64,000 bases of DNA from Blastobasis lacticolella (GCA_905147135.1 LR990053.1:11854501-11918500); one strand, 5' to 3'. Counted from the first letter of the stretch, positions 20,278-32,625 are shown. Numbers and translations: made by a program. The notes: generated by a model from the letters alone, not told the origin.

Positions 20278-20355
20278 TGCAAGGATCGAACCCTTGACCT
20301 TATGGACTAAACAGTTCTTGTCCAAGTTGCACTATTTCCCAACGCACTACTACAA
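20278..20355 (-). other. tRNA-like sequence with A- and B-box motifs
   Basis: On the - strand TAGTGCGTTGG (20339-20349) resembles a pol III A box and GGGTTCGATCC (20283-20293) a B box, with about 45 bp between them. CAAGG-GTTCGAT-CCTTG forms a 5-bp T-arm with a 7-nt loop. TGGAC/GTCCA could be an anticodon stem, but its loop is 12 nt and the acceptor stem pairs poorly. It is therefore not a functional tRNA; a tRNA-derived or SINE-like piece in the 5' leader of the LINE is more likely. Confidence 0.35.
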
Positions 20356-20822
20356 CTTTAAGATGAACGGTGAATAATCGTATGTCTTACGCCGTCTATG
20401 CAGTGCATATCAATTTTATTTAGTAGGATTATAGTATGTGGGTAAAACAAAGTCCCTTGGTCTTTCTTCACTTTATACACTTTTATGAATTAAACTAAGT
20501 CACTTTTTTGTTTTACACTAAATATTCCGTTTAATTTTGCATTATTTACTGTATTATTACAGTTTCCGTACTATATAGGTATCTAGTTAAAATTTTAGAA
20601 TCGACGAGCCGTAGTCAGTAACACCATCACTTTAATTTGCACTTTTTTGGTTTTAAATATGGTTTTAACTCAAGATAACATTTACACTAACTTATCACTG
20701 TTGTATTTACTGGTATTAGCTATGACTATAACAATATTTAAGTTTAAACAATTTTAGCGAATTTTAAATACGGACTCGATGTATACGAGAGGGTGGCGCC
20801 CTCTATCTCTCCATGATAACAT

Positions 20823-21137
20823 GATTTCATTAACTTAATATAGCCGTTCGTTAAACCATGCCATTTATCTTTCTGTCAGTCATATATAGTATGATAGTCT
20901 TGTCGTACATATGTTTACTTTCCGTTAAAGTAAATATATAATTTGGTTTCTCTCTGCCAGACACATTTCATGTAAGGCCTACAAATGAGTTCAATTTAAT
21001 ATCAAATACCTACTTCTTCTTATCGAGTCGATGGACTAAACTCTGACTTATACTTTATTCGCCCAGTATTCGGCGACGGATACAGCGTTAATACCTACTA
21101 AAATAATTTAATACTTAATCTCACGATAGAAAACATT
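20823..21137. other. Unit A 3' spacer
   Basis: AT-rich sequence shared with B (33435-33745). I see no feature in it. Confidence 0.5.
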
Positions 21138-21575
21138 AAGACAGCCTACTTCGGTTATTTCCATTCTGTTTTTACTTACGGTGTTGATTTGTGGGGACAG
21201 TGCGCTGACCGTGAGGGAATGTTTTGAGTTCAAAAACGCGCCGTACGTCTGGTAGCCAGAAAACCGATAGACCATCCAGCGCAGGACTTGTTTGGAACCC
21301 TAAAGATCTTTACCCTTCCAAGTGTTTATATCTTCCAGATCGCTAACCTAGTCAAAATAAAACTTAACTGCATACCCTACAAACGGTCAACAGCATAATT
21401 TTAACACCCGGTATCGCCACCACTTTTTTGTTCCCTCAAGGCGGTTAACCAAAACAAATATTTCCCTGCATGTTATAGGTCCTGAGGTCTATAACTCCTT
21501 ACCCTGTGACATAAAGGATGCCATCACGGACAAGGTATTCGCGAAGAAAATTTATATGGCACCATACTCAACTAC
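21138..21575 (+). pseudogene. Ancient LINE RT C-terminal remnant, unit A
   Basis: Read on the + strand: TAYFGYFHSVFTYGVDLWG, a stop, QKRAVRLVARKPIDHPAQDL, LPSVYIFQIANLVKIKLN, further stops. This matches the section after the RT in the CR1-group ORF2s of this window (YFSYFHSIMAYG..LWG, QKRAIRSI). It is an old degraded copy at the junction between long units. The B counterpart is 33749-34200, which keeps about 19 bases lost in A near 21548. Confidence 0.72.
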
Positions 21576-22832
21576 TGCGTTCTTTACGAACATAAAATCG
21601 TTGACCCAGTCATGAAACCTTGGTTTCGACTTTTTAACTTTATTTACTTTTTTAATTCAAATGCGTTTACATATTTATATGTAATCGAGTGATTAAATTG
21701 TAGATACCTAAGTCGAATCGAATTAAATGTAATTAAACGAGACGATATATTACATTAAAATTAATTATAATAATAGACAAATATTATACCAATATATTAT
21801 CTAATTGATATTACATCAAATATTATTATTTATTAATAAATATATGAATATGAACAAATTATTATGAATAGTCATTAAACCGCCACCCTAGGGTACATGA
21901 CGATGCGACCGAAGATTGAGCATAAAAACAGCCTTGAAAGTGTAACGTTGGGAGAACACACAGCACCGATTCCATTAGCCGAACGCATTATTATGGTTGA
22001 AACAAAGCGGTTTATACGGAGTGCTTGAAGATCCATGACACAGGAATGGAACACAGGTATCCGTGATGCGTTATTGCATGCAGATAATTATTGGTTGACT
22101 ATAAACTGTTGTCTTTTGGTTTTGTTTGGGCCAATTTCATTATTGCGCTATCTCTGATACAAATTTGTTTCCTACTCATACTGTGCTTTTACTTAATTAA
22201 AATTGTTTCAGTATTTGATACCATTTTTTTCCAAACAAGTTTACGGCCTTGCTTGTTGGTCAATTTTTTTCGTTGAGGTAGGCAATACATACATTGTTCC
22301 ACGGTACTGAGAAACCTTTCAGACTACTATAAATAGCAAAAGTTCATGAAAACTGTAAAACTACTCATCGTAGGGTCAGGTGTTAACTGTGACAGACAAA
22401 TATTTTAAAATCTGGGGTCTTACCATTTCTATCACCTACAAAGAGATCATCATCGTCTTCAACCTGATCAAAAGAAATATAAGAAGTATAAGTAAGTAAG
22501 CAAAAGAGCGATTTAATTTGATCATGTCCGTGTATTTTGTTGAATAAAATTGCATTACTGAATAGATTCCCCTGGTGGCGTCAGTTCAGATAAATTTCAG
22601 GTACATTGCAATTTCTAATATTAGCTCTTTAGTTTTGGTAATAAAGAAGATAATTTTAACATGATAGTTTCCTGGTGGTGTTTTGACCGGGAAATCCTTA
22701 GGTGGCATTTCAACTTCTTTAAAACTGTATTGACCCTGAAATAAAATATCATAGGTAATTTGAAAGAGTTTCTGATGCAGTTTCAATTATGGAAAGTCAG
22801 TGAACATGGTAAAAGACTTCGAAGATTTAACA

Positions 22833-23333
22833 CATTTTTTTTTATTGTACTATCCAGGCATTTGACCGCCACCTCACCTGGTGGTAAGTGACTATGCGGC
22901 CGATGATGGAGTATGCCTGTCTAGGAACTGCTTATTCACTCTGGCCTTGAAGGCATCTAGATTATAATGATCAGGGAACATACTCGCGGGTAATGCGTTC
23001 CATTCCTTGGCCGTACGCATTATAAAGGTTGAACTAAAGCGGCTCGTGCGGATAGCTGAAAGATCCACTACATAAGAAGGAGCGCTCGCCCGGATCGCGT
23101 CTCCTGATGGCGGAATGAGGTCGTGCAATTGCTTCGCGCACTCTCGGAATTGCAACCTGTAGAAGACCGACAAACGTGCAACCATACGCCGATGCTCGAG
23201 GCTCTGCAGCTTAGCTTCAATCAACTGCGGATCACAAATTAACTTTTTTGCATGTTTTTCCACCAAATCCAAAGCAGCCAGTTGGTATTTGGCTCATCCA
23301 TCCTAGAGGTGGCAGCAGTAGTCCATGCAAGAT
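22833..23333 (-). mobile_element. LINE tail in an intron, copy B
   Basis: Ortholog of 5000-5500. The open part (22892-23272) differs from A at a few residues, for example DAIRAS for DALRAS. It is the version closest to C. Confidence 0.8.
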
Positions 23334-25365
23334 AATGCATAAACGATTAACTAAATTATTTTTAAAATTAAATATGCTTGAACAACTCACACAGCTCTAT
23401 CTAGCCCCAAAGTAAGCATAGCTTGTGTTATGGGTACTAGACAACTGATAAACTACTTATATACTTTTAAATATATACATATTACATCCAGACTCCTAAC
23501 AAAAATTAAAATTAAACATTCAACCAGTTTAATATTATCGCCGTGGTTGCGTCTCTCCCTCACATTGTGTAGTCTTTCTACAGTTGACGGAAACTTTTCA
23601 ACTTACCGCTGGTACCGGACAGTGCACTGGGACGTTGGAGTGTTTTTGTACCCAATTTTTCGACCACGCCATGGTAAACACGGTGCACAATTTTACATCA
23701 AATTTGACAAAGTCTGTCGACAATTGCGTATTCGACCATGACACGGAAACCTGTTAAAGAGCCAGAAAGAAATATGATACTGACTGTTTTTCGCAATAGA
23801 TTTGAACAAGTAGTTAATACCCTAATAGTGCATTCTTGGTGGAACTCCATTGCATGATCGAAATAAAACAGTTTTTTACACGAGTTCCGCTATAACTAAA
23901 ATAATGTCGCGTTCACGCATTCGAAAACACTCGCGCGCGCCGCGACTCGTAATAAGTGTGCGACAAGCCAGAATGAACCTTATGTTTTGGGTCATAAGGT
24001 CTATAGTTACTTTACACACGGCGGTCTGAAATATACCCGGACGTGTTGTCGCGGCACTTCCCGAAAAACGTTCGGATTAGTTCACTAGAACATACCAGTA
24101 TCGGGGCCGGGATATATAAACACACAGTTTTGACTACCGGAGCGGTAACTTCAGAGTTAGAGACCGAGCGAAACCTGCGAGTACCTGCGATATCCTACGA
24201 CTTCGATGATACCTACGGACTACGAGAGACCTGCGATTGTGGAAGATCAGCTTGACGTAGAATTAGTGGATACCTTGGAACCGTCGGAACCTTCATCAAT
24301 GATCCACTTCAAATAACGAACCCTAGCACGTAACAATAAACTTAATGTATTGCGACCGGTTTCGAATGAATCATCATCAGGTATAATTGCCTTGAACATG
24401 TGTAACAAAGTATTTCAATTTTATCAGATTTGAAAAAGACAAAGTTCAATCATCATGAGTACCTATTCATCCATAGTGTTTAATTAAAGTCTCTTAAGTA
24501 GTTCAAAAAATATTTGAATAAATTTAAAATTTCTGACTTTTCTGTCGGTCTGGTTATTGGAGAAGGTTATTTATATGATCGTCTATTCGTATTCACACGA
24601 TAAATACAAGATAGAAGTCATCTTTCATACATCGTTACCACGTGTCTAAACTATCTCAGCATACCTCTTTGAATCGTAGTCACCGTATCATTTTCCAGTT
24701 TATACCTAAAGCTAATTCATTCGAAATGGGTCGCAATATTATTAAGTTTATTTTAATCACAGTGGAACTTGTAAAAAATCTATTTTAATTTATCATTATA
24801 TCTGTTATGGTCAATGTAATGAATTAATTATCTTAACATCTTAGGTAACCCAGCACTCATACTCCGTAGGGAACGCATTTCTTTATGCTCTGGCCCCAGC
24901 ACACCATTGTAAATAGCCATTGGTATCTTTTCTATCACCACCTGGCCACTCACTTTGTTCACTGCTGTTACTTTCGTTTCAGGATTCCATCCGCAAACTC
25001 AGTCCACTGACCTTAGGCGATTCATCCGAAAAAATGATGTGGAATTATTTTAATAATTTTACTGATGTGTTATATTATTAAGATGCCACCACATTTTTTC
25101 ACTACACCTATGCCACTTCTCAAGAAAAAAATAATTTTAACCCAAAATAAGCATAAAAAATTACAGTAAGAAAATCGTAATCACAGGTCCCTCACTACGC
25201 CAGAAGTGCCGTTGATAAAGTGTACGAAAACATGGACATGCCCCTGCTCTTTCATATTTTAGTCACCAAATTAGGACGAGAACTTGGTGTAAGAAACTCA
25301 TAAAGACATTACTTCGAAACTTACCGATACATTGTTGTCCCATGGCGCTAACGATGTTGTATTAA

Positions 25366-26334
25366 CCCTCAACTGGTATCGTAAAATTGACTAACGTAAC
25401 TGGTTTTGTGGGGGTCATTCGGCCCCCACAAAACCACACCACAGATTAGCTTCTAGGATGCAATTTTATTTAAGTTTTATTTAAAAAAGAGAAATAACAA
25501 GCTTATTTTATGGAATCAATCAATTTTCATTCTTGTAATTATCTTTGCTTAATTACTAGAAGAGATCACAAAAAAATTGCAACTTACTGGTATTTTTTTT
25601 CTTACGTTACACAAATAAAAAAAAAAACAATTAATTTGAAAGTCTTAAGCTAAAATATATATGTTTTCTTATTACTCATACAATAAACTTTGTAATCATA
25701 AAGAAATAAACCACTAATTAACGTTTTAAAAAAAAATCAACACAAATATAATCCTAAGGGCTCAGGAACATTACAAGTGAACTTAGTTCAATCTTGACAA
25801 CTATAGTATTTTTGTGCTAATATGCAATTGCAAATGGAATTCTGTCCTGCAACAGGTTCACCTTCACTCTCTGAAGAACATTCTTCAATATCAGGACTTA
25901 GGTCTTCACTGCTATCGGAATTGTGTGTTGGTGACTGCTCAATATCGCTTATTCCATCGTTGTCGCTGACATGTTCTTCTGGATAGCCACTCAACACAGA
26001 TTCAGAGTCGGAATCCGCGCCCAATATCTCTTCTATCGTCTGGTTACTTAAAGGTTTCACCATATTGACAAAATTACTGTAAAACAAACGAATACATGAA
26101 ATAAAATATTTACTAAAAACTTACGTAACTGGTATAGTGGGGGCCGCGAGACCCCCATAACGCACATACCTCCGCTCTGGTAAAAGCTGTAGCGCCGAAC
26201 GTCCGGCACCCACTGCGAGTCGCGACGTAATGAGATTACTAAAAATGGCGGCCGCGCACGGTGCATAGTTTTAAAGAAATTTTAAAAAATATTATGCGTG
26301 GGGGCCGCGCTACCCCCACGAAACCAGTTAAGGG
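25366..26334 (-). mobile_element. piggyBac-like internally deleted transposon
   Basis: TTAA flanks both sides (25362-25365, 26335-26338), and A retains a single TTAA at 7486-7489. Termini are CCCTCAACTGGTATCGT at left and CCCTTAACTGGTTTCGT inverted at right. Each end carries a hairpin: GGTTTTGTGGGGG pairs with its perfect complement at 25402-25435, and CGTGGGGG with CCCCCACG at 26297-26320. A third actggtatagtgggggccg module lies at about 26128. TTAA targeting and CCCT ends are diagnostic of the superfamily. At 969 bp it lacks most of a transposase. Confidence 0.9.
25788..26063 (-). pseudogene. piggyBac-type transposase N-terminal fragment
   Basis: From ATG at 26061-26063 the frame reads MVKPLSNQTIEEILGADSDS, then a Ser/Asp/Glu-rich stretch and a short Cys-containing end (CNCILAQKYYSC). 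An 'S..eIe.iL..dSDsE' start followed by an acidic region is characteristic of piggyBac transposases. Their catalytic DDD core (usually several hundred residues) is absent. A good acceptor (tttgttttacag) just upstream of the ATG suggests a 5'UTR intron. The 91-codon product could only be a truncated protein. Confidence 0.6.
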
Positions 26335-27060
26335 TTAAAACTCGTCACGTAAGGTGAGCGCCGAGTCTTCCGGAACGTTAAAATGTGCGAGTCCTTCATA
26401 TATTTCGCATTACAGTACGGGACCGTAGCTCCTTCTTGGCGAAACTGGCCCTGGTAATTTTTTACCTTATTGAAATTCTTAGTCATAAATACATTTTAAG
26501 GGTATGTTCCGGATTTCCTACCGCGTACCTTTGTTGACGAGTAGCTCCGTGATGTAACGGTCCTTATGTGCCATAAGTACGTTCCAGTAGATAAGTTATT
26601 ACCTACATCACTATAGGTATGTGATTTCGAAAAGTATTTGTACCTATGTCGTGTTTAACTACTAGCACGACTACTGGCGACTAAATAATAGCACACAACT
26701 TTAATGGCGGGTTTTGTATTGGGGTAGGTACATTGTGATCGCTTTAGCAATTTGGAAATACCATAGAACAAATAAAACAAAGCACCGTTTTAAAAATGCC
26801 TTTTTCGGAGTTTTAACCGACGCCGCTGCGCAGCGGCGCACATGTGGGATATTGTCAACAACGGAATTTATTAAGATGTTTTGGAAGCGGAAAATAACTA
26901 AGAAACGGCGGTGACTTCATTCCTTTACAGCAAGCATATTGTTCCCTAGTCTCAATTGTAATATTTTTTAGCAAAAATGGTACGCGCATTTGTCTTTATG
27001 GTAGGCGAGACCGTTTCTTAATTTTTTATTACCTGCAATTGCTATTAGCGTTGCGATATA

Positions 27061-27712
27061 TATTTTATCTACACTCATAGCGTAATGTTCCAATTTCATA
27101 TTCGAAAACAGTTGTTTAAGGATACACTTTTTTCACGCCAGACTATAAAATTTTAAAAGATTACTTTTCGATACAGCATTTCCCATACTAATTTCATGAC
27201 AGCTGTAACGTAAAATAACTTTTTAATCATTATGCAACACTTCTATTTTTTAAATTTTTGTCGGGCGCCAAAACACGGCGAAATGTAGGCTGAATACCTA
27301 AATGTCTTTGACAAATTCAAATTCAAAATTCAAATTTTCCTGTTTATATTCTGCGTAATTATTTTCCCGCTAAACAGAATATTTTTTCTAATTGTTGTAA
27401 TTTGTGTTTGTGAATGTTTTTTTAGATAAATGTGAAAGTAATTAAGTGAATTTCCCGCCGCTTGATATCCTCGACGCGTAGATACAACAGAACTGACTCG
27501 CAGCTTACTTCTAGCAAAGTTGAGAAAATTAAAGGTACGATATTTTAACATAAAAATATCAGTGTATATAAAGTAGTGTATGCAACTGCATATAATTAGG
27601 TATTAAAACACTCGTGTCAAACTATTATCATACTCGGCTACGCCTCGTATGATAAACAGACACTCATGTTTTAATACCCCCTTTTATATGACAGTTACAT
27701 AAACTACTATTT
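27061..27712. mobile_element. Unit-B-specific 0.65-kb insertion with nested inverted repeats
   Basis: A (about 8190) and C (about 37085) are continuous here; B is interrupted between gttgcg and tttttgttaca. Near its right end, ggtattaaaacactcg (27599) is matched inverted by actcatgttttaatacc (to 27678). Inside that, TTATCATAC..GTATGATAA forms a perfect 9-bp inner hairpin. No open frame of note and no clear target duplication. The class is unknown. Confidence 0.55.
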
Positions 27713-28082
27713 TTGTTACATAAGCTATAGGTAGTCCCGGAAAAACAAAGAGTGCCGACAGGCGGACCATGTCATTCATGGAGAAATTCAGTAACACGTG
27801 TTGGTCAAACTGCTGGTTTTCCGCGCTTGTGTGATGATGTGATGTGCGGGTCTTCTGCTCCTACTCTGCGGAGTCAGGTGCGGGCCTATGGGGCTAACCC
27901 CGTGCCCGGGCGTCTTCTCAGCTAGGCTGTGTCCTGGCCGGTCATGTAGTGGCGCTGTATTGCGCCTTGCTGGCCTCATCGTGCGCTGAGATAGCACTGT
28001 AAAGAGGTTTTATTATCTGTTTGGCCTCATTTGGTGTGTTTGACTTAGTGCCAATAAAGCTTCATTTTGTTACAGATGGGGC

Positions 28083-29150
28083 TCAGTCCATCTGCCGCAT
28101 GTGCGCTGGTAAAGGAAGCGATGGGGGTGATACATGGGCTTCTGGTGAGCTTCTTAGCAGCTCCCGGTGGTAGGGGTGACCCTCGGAGGGGCGGGCGTGG
28201 AGAGGAGCGAGGCCCTGCAGATATTCATATCGCCCGTTGTTGGCGCGGTCGAACATGCGACGCGCCAGACTCCGGACGAACTCCTCCACCGAGGGCATGC
28301 GCAGGTCGTGCGCAATGATATCGTTGCGGACGTAACGGCCCGCTCCGACGATGACTCGCAGCGAGATGTTCTGCTGGGCCTACAGTTTCCGGCGGTGGGC
28401 GCTGGCGCAGAGCGGGTACCAGGCAGGGGCGGCGTAGAGCAGGCGTTTGCGGATGTAGACGACGTAGATCTGCCGTTTGGTGCGGAGTGGTAGGTGGGAC
28501 TGCATCATATTTTGGCCGCAGCGATGTCGGCACGGCGTGACGACACAAAGAAGGCGCTATCGTCCGCATACAGGGCCAGGAATGCGTCGTCTTCCCATTC
28601 TGAGCAGCGACGGTGTCGTGGTGGTGTTTTCCCGCAGCTTCGACATGAGCCCCGTGTGCCACACTCGGTCGAAAGCCTTTTCGATGTCGAGAAAGACTCC
28701 GACGGTGTAGCGGTCTCGGTTTCGCTCGAATTCCAGGTGGTGCAGGACACGTGTGAGCTGGAGCGTGGTGCTGTGTTCGCTGCAGAAACCGAACTGCTCC
28801 TTACGCAGCTGGATGTGCGGGTGCAGTCTCCGCGGCAGAAGGCGCTCGAACAGCTTCGCAATGTGGGGGAGCATTGTGACTGAGCGGTAGGACGACGGTT
28901 GGCGGCGGTCATTCCCCTGCTTCGGGAGAACTATTACCTTCCCCATCTTCCACGTCGTCGGGTAGTACTTCCATATCGCCGTTGATCAGGCGCGACAATG
29001 CCACAACGCACTTGCGGGGGAGCCTCTTCAGCGCCTCGGTTGTTACGCCGTCAGGCCCCGGTGACTTCCGCTTGGGCAGACGGCGGACAGCTCTTTCCAC
29101 CTCCATCGGTGACATGAAGGCGTTGAGTGGTGGAGGTGAATTAAGTAACA
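28083..29150 (-). pseudogene. Jockey-clade LINE ORF2 remnant, unit B
   Basis: Same two internal losses as A, so they predate the A/B split. Unlike A it keeps the 5' side, reading LLNSPPPLNAFMSPMEVERA then KSPGPDG at 29060-29151. The frame shifts between that block and WKMGKVIVLPKQG near 28950. Confidence 0.85.
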
Positions 29151-30840
29151 CGTGTTGGTCAAATGGCTGGTTTTCTCACGCTTTAGGATGCGGGGTTGAG
29201 GGGCGAAGGGAAGCAAGACGAGAACGTTAGTTGCTCTAAGGTCCCGGGACTGGCTGGTTGTTCTTCGGCTAGGGGTCGTTCCTTGATACGAAGAGTGCGC
29301 GCGCGCAGGCATCTCGTGGTATTGTCGAGAGGGTTGTCGAGTGGCTACAGTCAATGATCCGCGGTTTGTACGAGCATTTGCAGTAAGTCTGATATTGAAT
29401 TATATATTTTAGGGATTTATATTTTGGTAGGGCCATCACGTATTTATACTAAAGAGCGCAAGATGAAGATAGGCATAGTTTTGTGTAGTAGATACTGAAA
29501 GTTGTTTAATAAAATTAAACCGATCTCTAGTTATTCTCTTAAAGACACTGCATCCGATACATCCGTAAAATAAATTCTCAACTTCTAAATAAATAAAAAC
29601 TAACTATCACTTAGAATACACATATGGGTACAGTTCTGGTAACGTGCTGCTGGCTGAATCCACAGCAAACATCGCTACACAGGGGACTAAGGCCGGATCG
29701 GACGTGGACCACGCTCTGTTGAGTAGTGTCAGGAAACTGATTTGTGCTCCATGTACTTTTAGATGGTATATCACCGTGGGTTTGCCACCGGATCTTGGAA
29801 TGTCTTTGCCTCGTGTCCGCTTAAAACTTTGTGCTTTTAATGCTTTAATGACATTTAATTCGCGGACATGGAAAATCGAGTTAGTTCGATTGGTGGGCTC
29901 AGCCATTAGCGTCCCGAAATTTAAATAATAGTCTCTCGATCGCTTGCAAGCAAAATTAGGCAGGAATAGAAGTACGACGATATGATCGTAGTATGTGTGA
30001 CGGTTTGAGCGAAGTATACAATTATAATAGGTCACTGGTTCGTTTGAAGTCAAGGTTTCGCTGGACGCATGAGCAGGACATGTGGTCCATATGTTCGTGT
30101 TTGGCCTGGGTGAAGGGTGGGAGCCTAGGGTTTTCCTATCGATTAGGCTATTTCCGAGACCTATAGTGTCCATATTTCATAACTCATTAGGGTCAGGTCT
30201 GTGTTAGGCGATTTCACAACCATAGGGTTAGGAGTGGCCACGAAGAAAGAAGATATTAACGCTCGGATGCCGCGACGTGCGTCGATCGCCCGCCATTCAA
30301 CGCCCGAGGACCAGATACGATGAAGAACAGTTCTAGAGCTATGTTGCATGTTTCTTAATTATATCTGCTTGTTTTATTTACTCCTACAAATTTTAATTGT
30401 TACTTACTTTATTTGCGGTATTGATGTTTTATTTGACTAGCGTATTTTACACGATGCAATCATTTGACGAACCTAATTTTGTATTTATATAGATAGACTT
30501 CACTCGTGCGCGGCTTTTAATATGTTTATCTTGTTTGCGGATTTGATCTCACGCTAGTCGTACGGTTTACTTTTCCGTTCGGTGATTCTATGTTACGCAT
30601 TTCCTTTAAATGAGTTTTCCATCAATTTAGCGATATTTTATAAACTTAAAGATGTTATTTAGACACACGATTTTATCAAACACACAACGTAGGGGGTCCT
30701 TATAATGTATCTAAAGCTAGACGATCACGATGTACGGCCAATGTATTTTATATGTAAGTTACAAGTCTTATAGCTAGAGATATATCTGTCTTATCTGACA
30801 AAAAAAAAAGGATAACTCCCGACCAAATTTTTTTTTGTAA
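29151..30840. other. Anonymous conserved unit segment, unit B
   Basis: Contains the 0.6 kb deleted from A (29072-29686 with the Jockey edge) and the B version of the 9.6-10.9 kb segment. The 188-codon - strand frame (29607-30173) is the longest non-TE frame here. Units C and later break it, and no family is recognised. Confidence 0.4.
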
Positions 30841-32412
30841 TTTACATTTACCTACTCAAATATTGTCGAAACTACTGAACCGGTTTCTATAAAACATATC
30901 TAAAAACCAGCTCAATTAAACTGAGTTTAACACATAGATAAAACCGCATCTAAATCAGTCCACCTCTTTGATTTTTTTTTATACGACAGACAAACCAAGC
31001 GGGCCACCTGATGGAGACTGGACTCCGTCGTCTATGGACATCAGCAACAGCCAGGGGCGCTGTTAATGCTTTGCCCGCCACTGACGAGACTTGTTCGGGA
31101 GCTACGACGCCACAGATAGACAGATCCACAGACCCTACGTTAAACTTGTAACAACTGTCTTTTTTCGTCGGGGCGTTAAAAAGAACAAAGCATTGTTGAG
31201 AGCTTTGGAAAAAATGTCGTACATCAAACTGGCGGCAAAATTCCTAAAATGTTCTCTCATCATATTGGTGATAGGGCTTGAAGCCCTCCAGGCGTGGTAT
31301 TTTTTAATCTTTCTATTCATATGCGAAATTGCTACCTATATATTTCACACTTGTGGTAATCTGTGACTCTTGTGAAAGAGAATAGCTAATTCGTGTACGA
31401 ATCCAATTTGAATGCTCCAATACGGCCCCTGGCATTCCAGTTGCCAATGGGCCCTTATTTGTTCCTGGCCCCAACAATTTGGTTTTTCATTGTTGTTTGC
31501 AATTACAATAACGAGGGTATAATGTTAGTGTATCAGATCGATGTTTGCACGTCCGTCATTAAAAAACAGATTTATAAAAAGGACAGTAGAGAGCCGATTA
31601 CAATGAGGAGTTTTCTAATGGGTATTTTAAGCATTCTTAACCACCCACAAGATGGCGGCCCGACAATTTTCGTAATTGATAATCGCTTAAAAAAGGTTCT
31701 TAGCAAAGAGAATATACACACTGGGTACGTTGTATTGGATAATATTGTATTTATCAATAGTTTTTAACTATTTTAGAAGTTGTAATAAAATGGAACATAG
31801 TGCCTATTTATAAAAATATGTCTTTAAACATTTCGTTAAACTTTAAAAGTTATGTTTATAAAAATAAACATTTTATTTTTAGGTTTAGTATTAGATGGCT
31901 GCATTATATCACTGCAAAATTCATAAAGATTTTTAAAAAAATTAACAGATTTGTAGGAGCGCCATCTATTGATGCTTTTTGAAACCAACTGCCAATACCT
32001 ACTGAAAAACTCCTCATTATAATGATAAAGGCGATGAAGTTTAAAATTTCCTAACTGACAGAAAAAGTCGGATTTCCGCCAAACAAATTTACTAAGAATC
32101 TGATTTTAATAAAACAAAGCACCAAACAAACAAACCATCTCGTTTAAACTGGCTTTCATATAGAGAAAACGGCATCCAAATCTTACCATCCGTTCGGGAT
32201 CTACGCCACTGACAGATACACAAAGCCACATACACGCGTCTAACTTATAACACTCCTCTTTTTCTTTTTTCGTTGGGGCTTGATAAAATGACACTGATCT
32301 TATTTAGAAAAGTTTCAGAACTTAACTACCTTAGAAGTAAGTGTTTTATACTTTACCTTCATTAAGAATCATATAAAAAAAATTATTTTGTTGCTAGATA
32401 ATCGACAATAAT

Positions 32413-32625
32413 TGATCCGTTTAAACTGACTTGTCTTATTTGGTAATGTAAATTATTTATGCAAATGGATAATGTTCAGCAGTATTCGTTGAAATTCACA
32501 TTCTATGTGTTTTTTATATAATTCTCGACATCTATACGCAATATACGTAGCGTGATTGATACGGCAAGTCGTGATTTTGGGCATTGTTTGTTCCCCAAAT
32601 AAGACAAGTCAGTTAAAACGGATCA
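32413..32625. mobile_element. MITE-like element, copy B
   Basis: Same size as the A copy; the right arm has one substitution (agttaaaac for agtttaaac). Confidence 0.8.

Larger units (their letters stand above)
14950..20817 (-). mobile_element. Full-length CR1-group LINE with 5-bp target duplication
   Basis: The insert is bounded by AACAT at 14945-14949 and 20818-20822. Unit B has the intact empty site, AACAT once at 33430-33434 followed directly by gatttcatt. On the - strand the order is a 5' leader of about 630 nt, ORF1 (20184 down to 18609), ORF2 (18636 down to 15730), a 3'UTR of about 780 nt with AATAAA at 14969-14974, and a TTTGAGTTTGAGTTT tail. At 5868 bp it is complete. ORF2 is intact but ORF1 is broken, so it is recent but probably no longer autonomous. 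Confidence 0.92.
3275..21585. repeat. Ancestral long unit, copy A (18.3 kb, inflated by insertions)
   Basis: First of three direct copies of a long unit. Copies start at the shared sequence acgaacataaaatcg (3275, 21586, 34213) and keep the same order of landmarks. Unit A is longer than B because it holds a CR1-group LINE (5.87 kb), a Harbinger-like element (1.46 kb) and an insertion of about 0.49 kb. It also lacks about 0.6 kb of Jockey and flanking sequence that B retains (B 29072-29686). Correcting for these gives about 11.1 kb. Confidence 0.9.
22586..26450 (-). pseudogene. DUF1091-like gene, copy B, exon split by a transposon
   Basis: Exons 23607-23750 and 22586-22735 match the A copy with intact splice sites and frame. 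The first visible exon runs from 25325 up to 26450, but a 969-bp piggyBac-like element sits in it at the TTAA of a Thr-Thr/Asn-encoding stretch (25362-25365/26335-26338). This adds stop codons after TSFN. Unless the element were removed exactly, no full protein can be made. The insert is absent from A, so the disruption followed the A/B duplication. Confidence 0.6.

Noticed and set aside
20174..20325. ORF1 start upstream at 20325
   Set aside because: That start is TTG within the tRNA-like sequence; the first good ATG is at 20182-20184.
20278..20355. Functional tRNA gene
   Set aside because: The anticodon loop would be 12 nt and the acceptor stem has mismatches.
29607..30173. 188-codon - strand frame as a unit-encoded protein
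   Set aside because: Broken by frameshift in C and by a stop in the 7.4-kb units, with no recognisable family and no splice signals at its edges.
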